Assembly: GCA_938034385.1 (NCBI GenBank) | Contig: CALHLC010000022.1 | Coordinates: 1-64,000 of the forward strand | DNA from: an uncultured Bacteriovoracaceae bacterium | GTDB taxonomy: Bacteria; Bdellovibrionota; Bacteriovoracia; Bacteriovoracales; Bacteriovoracaceae | DNA: 64,000 bases | Reading direction: 5' to 3' | Shown: one piece after another, positions 9,112 through 18,677 of the stretch | Layout of the letters: the number at the start of each line of letters is the position of its first letter | Numbering within the stretch: position 1 is the stretch's first letter | Translations under genes and position numbers: made by a program | The notes under the pieces: model-generated | Seen by the model: only the letters and a program-made list of their open reading frames with translations | Database searches by the model: none | What the model was told of the DNA's origin: nothing

Positions 9112-9391
9112 TTAGTTTACTCTTATGGTAGGTATAGTTCTTATAAACTCGTCTTTGTTTCTGTCATATTTTATAGTCATTGCCCTTGGTTTCGAAAAAC
9201 AATGAGAAGACCATACAGTATCAACTTCTAGAGTCAAGTTGGAAACTAGCTCTAACTCGATACTATCTCCTATTTCATAAAGATATGCACTTGCGTTTGT
9301 TCTATTCTCTATAGCAGAAGGTGTTTTGTTTATGATTGCCGAAGAGCAACCACAAAGAATAATAAAATAGAGAATAGTTAAAGTTTTTCAT
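9112..9391 (-). pseudogene. Small lipoprotein gene with a frameshift after the start codon
   Basis: From the stop TAA at 9112 a clean frame runs back for about 90 codons to an apparent signal peptide with lipobox (LTILYFIILCGCSS). The ATG at 9391-9389 is one base out of frame: the tract after it has five A where four would read MKTLTILYFIILCGCSS. Read as it stands, the ATG frame stops after 29 codons. Total length is 280 bases, one more than a multiple of three, as expected for a single inserted A. No good ribosome-binding site is visible. It is a pseudogene, a slippage-read gene or a sequencing error; mature function is unknown. Confidence 0.55.
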
Positions 9392-9487
9392 AATGATTAA
9401 ATCAGTATAGCTGACAAATAGTTTAATTTTGTATCAATAATATAGCAATTTCCATCATACAATATTTCAGGGTTTTATATTCTGGAT

Positions 9488-9577
9488 TATAACTTCAATG
9501 TATCTGCAGAACTTGTGTACATAGGGTATAAGATTTATGTATTTTGATAATACTGGTCACGTTTATGTTTTTAAGTA
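9488..9577 (+). pseudogene. Remnant of a second bamB copy
   Basis: Bases 9488-9574 align to bamB 8607-8692 with about 11 mismatches and one inserted A. After the shared TTTATGTTTTTAA the fragment continues as GTAAT, which is the 3' end of bamB, not its interior. That is what a deletion between the two internal TTTATGTTTTTAA copies of bamB would leave. The remnant cannot encode protein because the inserted A breaks the frame. Confidence 0.75.
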
Positions 9578-9816
9578 ATAGGCTCTTCTAAACAGTAATC
9601 AACGAATTCAAGAAAGAAAGAGACTTTTTTGTTCGAATGAAAGCTGTATATTATTTAGACACCTAAGGTGAACAAATCATAATTCCCTTTATAGAGTGTA
9701 GATAATCGTAAAATGGATCTTTAATTCATTGAAGTTTTATGAAGTATTTATTTCTAATGAGATTCATATTTACTTTTGAGAAAGTTAATTAGTTGAGATT
9801 AATTTTAATTTCTATC

Positions 9817-11256
9817 TTATAAATATTGAAGGCAGGGATTTGCAAGTTTTAAGTTTTTAAATGAATCATTTGGAGATAATTTCTTTATATACCTTTTATT
9901 TTCATAGGGCTTCATTCCTCGAGGAACTTCAAGTCCTTCTTTAGGACGAGGTGGAATTATTTCCCTTAAGAATTCTACAGGTTCATCAATATGATTCATT
10001 TTCCATAAATCAATGGAGAGATCGTGAGTTTTTCTTAAGTAATCATCATAGGCCCATTTTTTTGCTTTACTTTTATATTTATCAATTCCTTTAAGATCAA
10101 CTTGCTTATTCCCATCTTGATCTAAGATGTATTCTCCAGCATTTGAATCATAAGCTGGATATACTTTAAATATGCTCCTCGGATCAATTCTATAATATGG
10201 ATCAGGATGAGCCGTTAGATTTTTAATTTCCATTTCGCTCATATTTTTTATTTTATTTATTTCACTGTTTAAATTATCAACTATTTGATTATATTTATTA
10301 AGATAACTTGTCCCATCTCCATCAATTAATTTAGCTAAGCTACTATTGTTTGAGAGTTTCTTAGGTTGAGCGCCATTTGGGGAAATATGTAAATACATAT
10401 CAGGGATTCCTTGTCTGTGCCAACTTAAGGTATCATCAATTACATTTTTAGAGTAAGTCTTTCGAGCTTGAAGAATGTTTTTCTGGGCTATTTCTTTTGA
10501 AATTATTCCTCTTTCTAGTTTTTTTTCTATAGTAGCAACATTTACATCTAAATCTATAGATCTCAAGGCATGAGAAGTAGCACCCATCTGCATCCCTCCA
10601 CCAACTGTAGGGGTGGCATTGCCAACTGTATCACCAACCATTCGTAAATTATTTCCTGAAATAGCATCAGAGCTAATCCGTTGATCTAAGAAAAATAGTG
10701 ATGGATCTTTAAGTCTTTCTAAGGGACCACTTATTTCTACGTTTTCAAGGTCATGAGGGTTGATCCTAAGTGCTTGACTTGAAACTCTTTTGTATTCTTT
10801 TCTAGTGAGCCGTGATTTCTCTTTTTCAAAATTAACTTTCAATTCATTTAATCTCGCTTCATATTCGGTGCTACCTTTTGCTAAATTTTGATCCTTAACT
10901 TCTAGAGGGAAATTATCTGGGTTTGGATCAACTTTATTGGCATGAACATCAGTAACAACCCATATTTTATCAGAGTTTTTTGTTTCCATTGTATAAGCAA
11001 CTAATTGTTCGCCAGATTCAGACCTGAAGTTTTTAGCCATTGCCCCTTTTCCATTCAAGCTTATTTCTCCAGCCATTTGTAAACGAGCCTCTGTTGTTTG
11101 CACAGAATTTATTCCAACTCTTTTTGCATTAGAACTATTAGCACCTTCAGCTAAAACTATAATGTCTGGATTATCAAAGCTCTGAAAGATTTCACCATTC
11201 TTATTTTTAATTTTTACTGAATGATTGTTGAACTCATTAAGTTGCGGATTAACCAC
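9817..11256 (-). CDS. FAD-dependent oxidoreductase-like protein, C-terminal part of a frameshifted gene
   Basis: 479 residues read from an internal GTG. Near the N-terminus PDIIVLAEGANSS matches the DG motif of flavoprotein monooxygenases (usually D-x-x-x-G-A-D-G-x-x-S). A later GNNLRMVGDTVGNATPTVGGGMQMG matches the second FAD-binding GD motif (GDAAH-P..G.G). The true reading continues upstream: codons for EQLLEDFIRDQKDIDVLQGE precede the GTG without a start, and join the 11307 frame by a shift at 11321-11324. I see this as one gene of about 725 codons, 9817-11993. The C-terminal 250 residues are Lys/Asp-rich and not recognised. Confidence 0.65.
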   Translation of the reverse strand: MVNPQLNEFNNHSVKIKNKNGEIFQSFDNPDIIVLAEGANSSNAKRVGINSVQTTEARLQMAGEISLNGKGAMAKNFRSESGEQLVAYTMETKNSDKIWVVTDVHANKVDPNPDNFPLEVKDQNLAKGSTEYEARLNELKVNFEKEKSRLTRKEYKRVSSQALRINPHDLENVEISGPLERLKDPSLFFLDQRISSDAISGNNLRMVGDTVGNATPTVGGGMQMGATSHALRSIDLDVNVATIEKKLERGIISKEIAQKNILQARKTYSKNVIDDTLSWHRQGIPDMYLHISPNGAQPKKLSNNSSLAKLIDGDGTSYLNKYNQIVDNLNSEINKIKNMSEMEIKNLTAHPDPYYRIDPRSIFKVYPAYDSNAGEYILDQDGNKQVDLKGIDKYKSKAKKWAYDDYLRKTHDLSIDLWKMNHIDEPVEFLREIIPPRPKEGLEVPRGMKPYENKRYIKKLSPNDSFKNLKLANPCLQYL

Positions 11257-11306
11257 AACTTCTCCTTGAAGAACATCTATATCTTTTTGATCTCTAATAA
11301 AATCTT

Positions 11307-11993
11307 CTAAGAGTTGCTCATTTTAGTTTGTGTAGTTAATACAGATGGTTGAGATAGCATATCTTTAGCACTTTTTATTTGTTCTAGTTGAAGCGAACTA
11401 GAAGATTTAATTTCATCGACACTATATTCAGATAATTCTCCGTTAGTATTAATATGATATGAGGCATCAAGTTTACTCATAACTTTTTCATTGATGAGGC
11501 TCGATAAGTCATTATCAGTCGAAAGAAGATTCAACATACTAATTAATGACTCTCGTACTGCCCATTGGATGTTTCTGGTATACTTTTCTCGTGTATCAAA
11601 AATGCTTACTTTATAACCTTGTCTTTGTAAGATTAAAGCTTGAACCATGCCAACAATAGATCTCCCGCTGATAACTGCAGTTGCTTGACGGGGAGGATTG
11701 CCAATCATTTTACGTGTAGTTTGATAACTTTTTTTTACTTCATGATTTATACGAAGAAAGTGACTTGGATAAGAATCCATAAACCTTCTCATCCTTTCAA
11801 CATCGCTCTCTTCAAATAGACCCGAGGCAAGTGTTAACAATTGCTCTCTAAGAGCTATTTTAGCAACAGGATATTCTCTATAAATCTCATCCAGACTCGA
11901 ATTTACCCAAAGTTCTAGAGCTGGATTATTGGGAAATTGAGCAAACCCCATAGAAGTAAATAAAAGAATAAATATAAATTTTAATCTAAACAT
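11307..11993 (-). CDS. FAD-dependent oxidoreductase-like protein, N-terminal part with signal peptide
   Basis: 228 residues beginning with a Sec signal peptide (MFRLKFIFILLFTSMGFAQ). A Rossmann nucleotide-binding segment follows after about 100 residues (ATAVISGRSIVGMVQALIL), in which the usual GxGxxG reads GRSIVG. The frame ends at TAG 11307 after TKMSNS. One extra A in the AAAA tract (11321-11324, complement) would make it read TKNEQLLEDFIRD and fuse with the downstream half. So the gene is a recent pseudogene, is read by slippage, or carries a sequencing error. An exported flavoprotein of this fold is unusual, since FAD normally loads in the cytoplasm; Tat-type twin Arg is absent. Confidence 0.65.
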   Translation of the reverse strand: MFRLKFIFILLFTSMGFAQFPNNPALELWVNSSLDEIYREYPVAKIALREQLLTLASGLFEESDVERMRRFMDSYPSHFLRINHEVKKSYQTTRKMIGNPPRQATAVISGRSIVGMVQALILQRQGYKVSIFDTREKYTRNIQWAVRESLISMLNLLSTDNDLSSLINEKVMSKLDASYHINTNGELSEYSVDEIKSSSSLQLEQIKSAKDMLSQPSVLTTQTKMSNS

Positions 11994-12271
11994 CTTATTG
12001 TTAATTATATCAAATTTGGAAAATTAAGAAATACTGTGAGAAATATCCGAAGACGATAAAATAGTAGATATTTCTCTTAAAAATTAACAGATATTCGCAC
12101 TTATGTTTAATCTTGGCAGTCTTTATTATTGTCAAGAAAAGCCGTTTGATACGGTTGCTGAGCTCATTGATTTGAATAAATAGATTATTGTTTTGGTCTG
12201 ACTTTAAGACCTATAACAAATTGTTAGAAAAATAATTTTAACCACAAGCCACTGTCTAAATTTTATTTATT

Positions 12272-12280
12272 TGTTATAAT
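12272..12280 (+). promoter_or_regulatory. Extended -10 promoter candidate upstream of nrdJ
   Basis: The sequence TGTTATAAT is a perfect extended -10 (TGnTATAAT). No good -35 is present at the usual distance. A start near 12287 would give nrdJ a leader of about 210 bases, with both NrdR-box-like sites downstream of it; a second promoter near TTGACG (12414) is also possible. Confidence 0.4.
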
Positions 12281-12356
12281 AGATCAGGCCACGGCCTCAA
12301 ATTTTGGGATATTTAGATATTTCAGGACCATATGAGTTTACGCCAAAAATATGATC

Positions 12357-12414
12357 ACACTAGATATAGTAGCAAAAACAAAAGATTGACTCTCAAATGT
12401 TCTATATCTTGTGT
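12357..12414 (+). promoter_or_regulatory. Pair of NrdR boxes upstream of nrdJ
   Basis: Two sites resemble the NrdR box (acaCwAtATaTwGtgt): ACACTAGATATAGTAG at 12357-12372 and GTTCTATATCTTGTGT at 12399-12414. Their starts are 42 bases apart, four helical turns, so both would face the same side of the DNA; known pairs are usually about three turns apart. NrdR represses ribonucleotide reductase genes when dATP is high, and an nrdR gene lies at 49635-50111 in this window. Confidence 0.7.
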
Positions 12415-12497
12415 TGACGAAAATACGGATTGGCCGTTTACTAATCTTACCCCGTTATCAAAACGAAATATTTTTTATCGCTTAAAAAGGAGTTGAA

Positions 12498-15400
12498 GTG
12501 AAATTTCAGAGAATCTTTACCACAGAAGGAAAGTCCCCATACGCAGGAATTGAATTCGAAAAACGTACCTCAGAGGTCAGGAACTTAGATGGATCAACTT
12601 CATCAAGTATGGATGTAACTGTTCCCAAAGCTTGGTCACAAGTAGCAACAGATATTATTGCTCAAAAATATTTCAGAAAAACAGGGGTTCCTCAAAAAAA
12701 TGAAAATGGGGAAGTTATATATGATGAAAACGATAAAGTGATTACAGGAACCGAGACTGATGCCAGACAAGTATTTGATAGACTTGCTGGTTGTTGGGCG
12801 TCTTGGGGAAGAAGATATAACTATTTTGACTCAGAATCTGATGCTCAAGGCTTTGAAGATGAAGTGAGGTATATGCTTTGTCATCAAATGGCAGCACCAA
12901 ATTCACCCCAATGGTTTAACACAGGTTTACATAGTGCTTATGGAATCACTGGTTCTCCACAAGGTCATTACTATGTAGATCCAAGTACTGGAAAATTATT
13001 AAAATCAACTAGTGCTTATGAAAGACCTCAACCACATGCTTGTTTTATTCAATCTATTAAAGATGATTTGGTAAATCCAGGCGGGATTATGGATCTTTGG
13101 ACTAGGGAAGCTCGTCTCTTTAAATATGGATCCGGAACAGGAACAAACTTTTCTAATATTAGGGGAGAAGGAGAGCCTTTATCTGGTGGAGGTTTTTCTT
13201 CTGGTTTAATGTCATTTTTAAAAATTGGAGATAGGGCCGCTGGAGCAATCAAGTCTGGTGGAACAACTAGAAGAGCAGCAAAGATGGTTTGTATAGATCT
13301 AGATCATCCAGATATTGAAGAATTTGTAATGTGGAAAGTTAAAGAGGAGAGAAAAGTTGCTTCTTTAGTTACTGGATCAAAAGTTTGTCATAACTCATTA
13401 AAGTTAGTGATGAGTGCAATTACTGAATCTGATATTGAAGGTAATGATAGATATAAAACCAAAACTAACCCTGCTCTAAAAGCTGCAATCAAAAAAGCAT
13501 CTGAGGGATATGTTCCTATGAACTATATTTCAAGGTGTATTGATCTTGCCAAGCAAGGAATTAAAGAAATTGAATTTGAAGTTTATGATACAGATTGGGA
13601 TAGTGAAGCTTATAGAACAGTTGCTGGGCAGAACTCAAATAACTCAGTTCGTATTCCAAATAAATTTTTTAAAGTATTAGAAAAAAATGGAAACTGGGAA
13701 TTAAAGTCTAGAAAAACTGGAAAGACGACTAAGACTATTAAAGCCGCTGATCTTTGGGCAAAGATTAATGAATCGGCGTGGCAATCAGCTGATCCTGGCG
13801 TTCAATTTGATGATACAATTAACGAATGGCATACATGTCCAAAAGATGGAAGAATCAACGCATCTAATCCTTGTTCAGAATATATGTTCTTAGATGATAC
13901 GGCTTGTAACCTTGCAAGTTTAAACCTTGTGAAATTTTTAGATCCAGTGACGCAGATGTTTGATGTCGAAAAATTTATTCACGCTTGTGAAATTTGGACA
14001 ACGATACTTGAGATTTCTGTTTTAATGGCGCAATTTCCTTCTCAAGAAATCGCGCAGCGAAGTTACAAATATAGAACTCTAGGTTTAGGTTTTGCTAACA
14101 TCGGTGCGCTTTTGATGAGATTAGGAATGCCATATGATTCTGAAGAAGGTCGAAATATGACTTCAGCAATCACAGCTATTATGGGTGGAACTAGTTATAA
14201 AACTTCAGCACTACTTGCTAAAGAGCACGGCCCATTTCCAGGATACGCTACTAATAAAGAAGATATGTTAAGAGTTATCAGAAATCATAGAAGAGCAGCT
14301 TTTGCTAAGAGTGATGCTGATTATGAAGGATTAACAGTTTGCCCTGTTGCTTTAAACAAGAAATTTGCTCCAGAGTTTTTAGTAAAAGCTGCTAAGAAAT
14401 CTTGGGATGAAGCTTTAAAACTTGGTGAGAAGTACGGTTATAGAAACGCTCAAACAACAGTGCTCGCTCCAACTGGAACAATTGGTTTGGTAATGGATTG
14501 TGATACGACAGGAGTTGAGCCTGACTTTGCACTTGTAAAATTCAAAAAACTTGCTGGCGGTGGTTACTTTAAAATCATCAATCAATCAGTCCCTGTATCT
14601 CTAAAAACACTTGGATATTCTGCAACTCAGATTGATGACATTATTGGACATGCCGTAGGAAGAGGAACATTTAAAGGTTGTGATGGAGTGAATCATAAAA
14701 CTTTAAAAGAGAAAGGTTTCACAGATAAGCTTATTGAAAAAATAGAATCTTCTCTAGAGAGTGCATTTGATATTAATTATGTCTTTTCTAGATTTACTCT
14801 TGGGGATGATTTTATTTTAAAAACTCTAAAGCTTAGTGAAGAAAAATTAAATGATCCTATGCTAAATATTCTTCAAGAAGTTGGATTCACTGCTGAGCAG
14901 ATTAGTAACGCTAATGATTATGTTTGTGGAACGATGGCCATTGAAGGAGCTCCTCATATTGAAGATAAACATTTAGCAGTTTTTGATTGTGCTAATAAAT
15001 GTGGAAAGTATGGAAAGAGATTAATTAGCTATCAAGGTCATATTAAAATGATGGCCGCAGCTCAACCATTTTTAAGTGGAGCAATTTCAAAAACTATTAA
15101 CATGGCAAATGAAGCAACAGTAGATGATATCGCTGATGCATATAAACTATCATGGAGTTTGATGGTTAAGGCTAACGCAATTTATAGGGATGGCTCTAAG
15201 CTTTCTCAACCATTAAATGCTCAGGCCTTTGATAATTTATCATTGGAGGACTACGATGAACTTTCCCAAACAGAAAAAATCACACAGGTTGCCACTAAAA
15301 TTGTTGAAAAAGTTATTTACAAAGAAGTATCAAAAAGAAAAGTTCTTCCTAATAGAAGATCTGGCTATACTCAAAAAGCAAATGTCGGCGGTCACAAAGT

Positions 15401-15998
15401 CTACCTCAGAACAGGACAATATAACGACGGAACTCTAGGTGAAATTTTTGTAGATATGCATAAAGAGGGAGCAGCTTATAGATCACTTATGAATTGCTTT
15501 TCAATTTCTATCTCTCTTGGTCTTCAGTACGGAGTACCACTAGAGGAGTTTGTTGAAGCCTTTACTTTTACTCGTTTCGAACCAAATGGTGTGGTTATCG
15601 GTCACGACAATATAAAAATGTCGACGTCTGTTATTGATTATGTATTTAGAGATCTTGCTTGTAGATACTTAGGAAGACATGACCTTGTTCATGTGAAACC
15701 AACAGATCTTAAGCCTGACGCCATTGCTGGAGAAGATGAAAATCAAGAGCCATTATTAGATATGATAGAAGGGACAACTCAAGTTGATCACGCTGATGGA
15801 AGAGTAGGAGTTAAGACTCATAAAGTTTTTACTAAAGAAGCAAATTCTGAAATGAGAGAAGCTCAACAAAAACGACAAACCGCTAAGATGAAAGGATATG
15901 AGGGAGAACCATGTACCGATTGTGGGGCCTTCACACTTCTTAGAAATGGGTCTTGTATGAAGTGTGATAGTTGTGGTGGAACAACTGGTTGTTCATAG
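12498..15998 (+). CDS. nrdJ: Adenosylcobalamin-dependent (class II) ribonucleoside-diphosphate reductase
   Basis: 1166 residues, the length of the large class II NrdJ proteins. It makes deoxyribonucleotides with a B12-generated radical and needs no oxygen. Visible landmarks are [37 protein letters not shown] broken around the catalytic site region, the LAPTGTIG segment, and a C-terminal Cys-rich zinc-type tail ([20 protein letters not shown]) that supplies electrons. The start follows AAAAAGGAG at good spacing. A strong hairpin after the stop ends transcription. Upstream NrdR boxes suggest repression by NrdR. No cobalamin riboswitch was found in the leader. Confidence 0.95.
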   Translation: MKFQRIFTTEGKSPYAGIEFEKRTSEVRNLDGSTSSSMDVTVPKAWSQVATDIIAQKYFRKTGVPQKNENGEVIYDENDKVITGTETDARQVFDRLAGCWASWGRRYNYFDSESDAQGFEDEVRYMLCHQMAAPNSPQWFNTGLHSAYGITGSPQGHYYVDPSTGKLLKSTSAYERPQPHACFIQSIKDDLVNPGGIMDLWTREARLFKYGSGTGTNFSNIRGEGEPLSGGGFSSGLMSFLKIGDRAAGAIKSGGTTRRAAKMVCIDLDHPDIEEFVMWKVKEERKVASLVTGSKVCHNSLKLVMSAITESDIEGNDRYKTKTNPALKAAIKKASEGYVPMNYISRCIDLAKQGIKEIEFEVYDTDWDSEAYRTVAGQNSNNSVRIPNKFFKVLEKNGNWELKSRKTGKTTKTIKAADLWAKINESAWQSADPGVQFDDTINEWHTCPKDGRINASNPCSEYMFLDDTACNLASLNLVKFLDPVTQMFDVEKFIHACEIWTTILEISVLMAQFPSQEIAQRSYKYRTLGLGFANIGALLMRLGMPYDSEEGRNMTSAITAIMGGTSYKTSALLAKEHGPFPGYATNKEDMLRVIRNHRRAAFAKSDADYEGLTVCPVALNKKFAPEFLVKAAKKSWDEALKLGEKYGYRNAQTTVLAPTGTIGLVMDCDTTGVEPDFALVKFKKLAGGGYFKIINQSVPVSLKTLGYSATQIDDIIGHAVGRGTFKGCDGVNHKTLKEKGFTDKLIEKIESSLESAFDINYVFSRFTLGDDFILKTLKLSEEKLNDPMLNILQEVGFTAEQISNANDYVCGTMAIEGAPHIEDKHLAVFDCANKCGKYGKRLISYQGHIKMMAAAQPFLSGAISKTINMANEATVDDIADAYKLSWSLMVKANAIYRDGSKLSQPLNAQAFDNLSLEDYDELSQTEKITQVATKIVEKVIYKEVSKRKVLPNRRSGYTQKANVGGHKVYLRTGQYNDGTLGEIFVDMHKEGAAYRSLMNCFSISISLGLQYGVPLEEFVEAFTFTRFEPNGVVIGHDNIKMSTSVIDYVFRDLACRYLGRHDLVHVKPTDLKPDAIAGEDENQEPLLDMIEGTTQVDHADGRVGVKTHKVFTKEANSEMREAQQKRQTAKMKGYEGEPCTDCGAFTLLRNGSCMKCDSCGGTTGCS

Positions 15999-16017
15999 TA
16001 TAAAGCATTCGTTTTAG

Positions 16018-16071
16018 GTTCTCTCTCAACTCTTTTGAGAGAGAACTAGCTTCGACTCGTTGCGTTTTTTA
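16018..16071 (+). terminator. Terminator-like hairpin after nrdJ
   Basis: GTTCTCTCTCAA (16018-16029) pairs perfectly with TTGAGAGAGAAC (16035-16046) around a five-base loop, a 12-bp stem. The nearest T run (six T) comes about 20 bases later, so it may act as a 3' stabiliser as much as a classical terminator. Confidence 0.65.
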
Positions 16072-16158
16072 TAACGAAAAAGTAAGAAAGTTTAACATAT
16101 ATTAACAAGATAGTTGACCAAACTAGGCTAGACTCATTGAAAATAAAGGAACTCAATA

Positions 16159-17499
16159 ATGAAAAAAATTGTACTTTTCTTTTACATTTTAAGCTTTAAC
16201 TCAATAGCATTCGCAGCTAAAGTTCAAAGTTATTTCAATCAAAACGAATCAAAAAAATATATAGATCCATATCGAAATATAGAAAAAAATGGTGATGACT
16301 TAGAAGCAGTTCTCATTAAAGCGGCCAATATCGCTAAAGTTTCACTAGATGTTGCAGTTCAGGATTTTAATATCACTAATTATGCTAAGGCCTTAGTAAA
16401 AGCTAAAAAACGTGGTGTTAAAGTAAGGGTACTTTTAGAGGATCAATATAACTTAAGCCTTGCAAAGATAACTCCAGCTCAAAAGAGAGAACTTCCACAA
16501 GAGCTTAGATCTAAAGTTCAAGAGCAACAAGATTTTTTAGATATAAACGGAAACGGGAAAATATCGACTAGAGAAATAGAGAGTAGAGATGCTCTAACGA
16601 TTTTAAAAAAAGGTAAAGTTATAGTTAGAGATGATAGGTTAGGACCTAAGTCAGGATTAATGCATCATAAATTTGTCGTTATAGATAAGAAATATCTTAT
16701 TGTTTCTTCAGCAAATTTTACTCGAAGTGGAATTCATGGAGATTTTAATAGTAGAACTTCCGTTGGAAATGCTAATGCGATGTTAGCCTTTTCTGCTCCA
16801 CGATTATCTCAATACTTTTTAAAAGAATTTAATTTTATGTGGGAAAAAGGTTTATTTAAAAAATCAAAGCCCTATAGAGAGCCAATTACTTTCAGTATGA
16901 ACTCTAGAAATACATTACTTAAAGTTCAATTCGCACCTACTAGTGTTAAAAAGTTTGGAGTCAAAAGTAGTACAAATGGGTTAATAGCAAAAACCTTAAA
17001 GACAGCAAAGCGATCTATTAAGAGTAGTTTGTTCGTATTTAGCTCGCAATATTTAGTCGATGAATTAGAAAAGATTAAAAAAAATAGGCCATCAATTAGC
17101 ATGGAATTTCTTGTCGATCCATTATTTGCAACAAGGTATTATAGCCAACTTTTAGATATGTGGGGCGTGAAAATGAGAAGTCCTCAAAGTTGTAAATATG
17201 AAAAAGGTAATAGGCCTTGGAGACTACCTGAAAGAGATGGTGGAATTCCAAAGATCAATTCGGACGATAAATTGCATCATAAATTTTCGATTATTGATAA
17301 TAAGACTCTTATTTTTGGATCTCAGAATTGGTCAAAAGCCGCTAATGAGGAAAATGATGAAACTCTTTTAGTTCTTCAAGACGAATCTGTTGTTAAAGCC
17401 TTTGCCAAGGAACATAGACGACTTTATAAAAAATCCTCTATAGGTGTTACTAAGAAGTTAATTAACAAGATCGATTCTATTAACTCAAAGTGCCGATAA
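16159..17499 (+). CDS. Secreted phospholipase D-family protein with an EF-hand loop
   Basis: 446 residues with a signal peptide (MKKIVLFFYILSFNSIAFA). Two HKD motifs are present: H169-x-K171-xxxx-D176 followed by SSANFTRSG, and H373-x-K375-xxxx-D380 followed by GSQNWSKAA, so both catalytic halves are intact. Between the first strands and HKD1, residues 128-139 (DINGNGKISTRE) match the 12-residue EF-hand calcium loop at every ligand position. Family members act on phospholipids or nucleic acids; the substrate cannot be told from sequence. It is likely periplasmic or exported. Transcribed alone after the nrdJ hairpin. Confidence 0.87.
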   Translation: MKKIVLFFYILSFNSIAFAAKVQSYFNQNESKKYIDPYRNIEKNGDDLEAVLIKAANIAKVSLDVAVQDFNITNYAKALVKAKKRGVKVRVLLEDQYNLSLAKITPAQKRELPQELRSKVQEQQDFLDINGNGKISTREIESRDALTILKKGKVIVRDDRLGPKSGLMHHKFVVIDKKYLIVSSANFTRSGIHGDFNSRTSVGNANAMLAFSAPRLSQYFLKEFNFMWEKGLFKKSKPYREPITFSMNSRNTLLKVQFAPTSVKKFGVKSSTNGLIAKTLKTAKRSIKSSLFVFSSQYLVDELEKIKKNRPSISMEFLVDPLFATRYYSQLLDMWGVKMRSPQSCKYEKGNRPWRLPERDGGIPKINSDDKLHHKFSIIDNKTLIFGSQNWSKAANEENDETLLVLQDESVVKAFAKEHRRLYKKSSIGVTKKLINKIDSINSKCR

Positions 17500-17584
17500 A
17501 TAGGCAGCTTCTAAGCCTTTAAGAATATAATGTAATTTTTTTATACTAAAGAGTAAGGCTCATTTTTTGAGCTATATTGCAGCC

Positions 17585-18676
17585 ATGAAAACCTTAATGC
17601 TCTTTTTGTCTTTTAATCTTTTTTCAAATTCAAGCTTAGATGAAAAATGGTTTGATTCTAAGAACATTAAGTGGGGCAAGTATTCTGAAGAGGGATACTC
17701 AAAAACAAAAATCACTCAAGACAATCTTAGTCCATTGATAAATTTGATAAAACAAACGACTTTTAAGTCTGAAGTTTTTAAAGATAATGGTGAACTTATT
17801 CACCCTAATCTTATTTCAAAGGTTTATGCCTGTAAGTTTGAGGTTAATACTTATAAATTAAGAGAAGAGGCTTATGCTCAATTTGGAGTAACTATTGATC
17901 ATTCAGCGGAGAATTCATTTCAATCTCGAGTAAAAAACCTTGATGATAAAAAGAAGCTTTTATCAATTTCTGATCAAGAAGAGAGAAAAAGATACTTAAT
18001 AGAAGAAATGTTTAATCTAGAATATAGTAACGACTTTGAATACGAGGTTAAAGAAACTAAAAGTTTAATGAAAGTTAGGCAATTAGAAGCTGATCCTATT
18101 GTCTGCATTGATCATAAACTGAGCATTTTTGATGCTGCCAGTACACTTTTACATGAACTTATTCATTTTAATGCTCAAGATCCAGTAGATTATACTTTTG
18201 ATCAATTAAAAGATGAATCGATTTTCAATGAATTATATTTTAACCAAATAGGTAGTGAATATGATGCATTTTCAAAACAATGTGCTTACGAACAAGAATT
18301 ACGACTAAAAAACTTATCTACTGGTAATAGTAAATCTCCATGTTCTGATTCAAGCATTATTGACGAACAAGGAGCATTGATTAGTGGTGCTTTGAAAAAA
18401 ATCTTCTTATCAGATTACTCGATTCAAATTTTATATACTAGATACTCAAATCTTATCTTTTTAAGTAATGGGCTACTCTCTGATGACTTTGAACTCTCTA
18501 GAGGTGCTATTTCAATAAGGTCTAAAATTAGAGCAGCCAAAAGAAGTCAAAACAAAGTAGAACTTAAATTCTACGAAGAGTTATCTAAGTCGATAGAACA
18601 AGAAAAGAAAACCAATAAAGCTATTAAAGAAAAAGTAGATAAGTTAATAGAAGAAATAGAAAAAAGCCAAAGCTAA
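17585..18676 (+). CDS. Secreted HExxH-motif protein, putative metallopeptidase
   Basis: About 363 residues starting MKTLMLFLSFNLFSNSS, a short signal peptide. An in-frame TTG at 17567 would add six residues and has AAGG at better spacing, so the start is uncertain. The segment ASTLLHELIHFNAQDP holds HELIH (190-194), the zinc-binding HExxH of metallopeptidases, in a helix-like hydrophobic context; the third ligand is not obvious. The C-terminus is a Lys/Glu-rich predicted coiled coil. I recognise no named family. Follows the PLD-family gene in the same direction after about 85 bases. Confidence 0.6.
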   Translation: MKTLMLFLSFNLFSNSSLDEKWFDSKNIKWGKYSEEGYSKTKITQDNLSPLINLIKQTTFKSEVFKDNGELIHPNLISKVYACKFEVNTYKLREEAYAQFGVTIDHSAENSFQSRVKNLDDKKKLLSISDQEERKRYLIEEMFNLEYSNDFEYEVKETKSLMKVRQLEADPIVCIDHKLSIFDAASTLLHELIHFNAQDPVDYTFDQLKDESIFNELYFNQIGSEYDAFSKQCAYEQELRLKNLSTGNSKSPCSDSSIIDEQGALISGALKKIFLSDYSIQILYTRYSNLIFLSNGLLSDDFELSRGAISIRSKIRAAKRSQNKVELKFYEELSKSIEQEKKTNKAIKEKVDKLIEEIEKSQS

Positions 18677-18677
18677 G

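Larger units (their letters stand above)
8943..9816. other. Gene-poor decayed stretch after bamB
   Basis: 874 bases with no intact gene. It contains a frameshifted small lipoprotein gene on the minus strand (9112-9391) and a fragment of bamB on the plus strand (9488-9577). The rest (8943-9111, 9392-9487, 9578-9816) is AT-rich and shows no open frame, tRNA, terminator or repeat that I can support. Confidence 0.7.
11994..12497. other. Long leader region before nrdJ
   Basis: 504 bases without a real gene. It holds an extended -10 promoter (12272-12280), a pair of NrdR-box-like sites (12357-12414) and, just before nrdJ, an AAAAAGGAG ribosome-binding site. A 27-codon frame at 12103-12186 has locally higher GC but no ribosome-binding site and matches nothing I know, so I do not call it a gene. 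Confidence 0.6.

Noticed and set aside
12103-12186. 27-codon open frame in the nrdJ leader with higher local GC
   Set aside because: It has no ribosome-binding site, matches no family I know and is too short to support.
12246-12254. GCCACTGT in the nrdJ leader, which resembles a core element of cobalamin riboswitches
   Set aside because: The other conserved parts (B12 box AGYCMGGAGACC and the GGGAA elements) are not found in the leader on either strand, so the match is chance.
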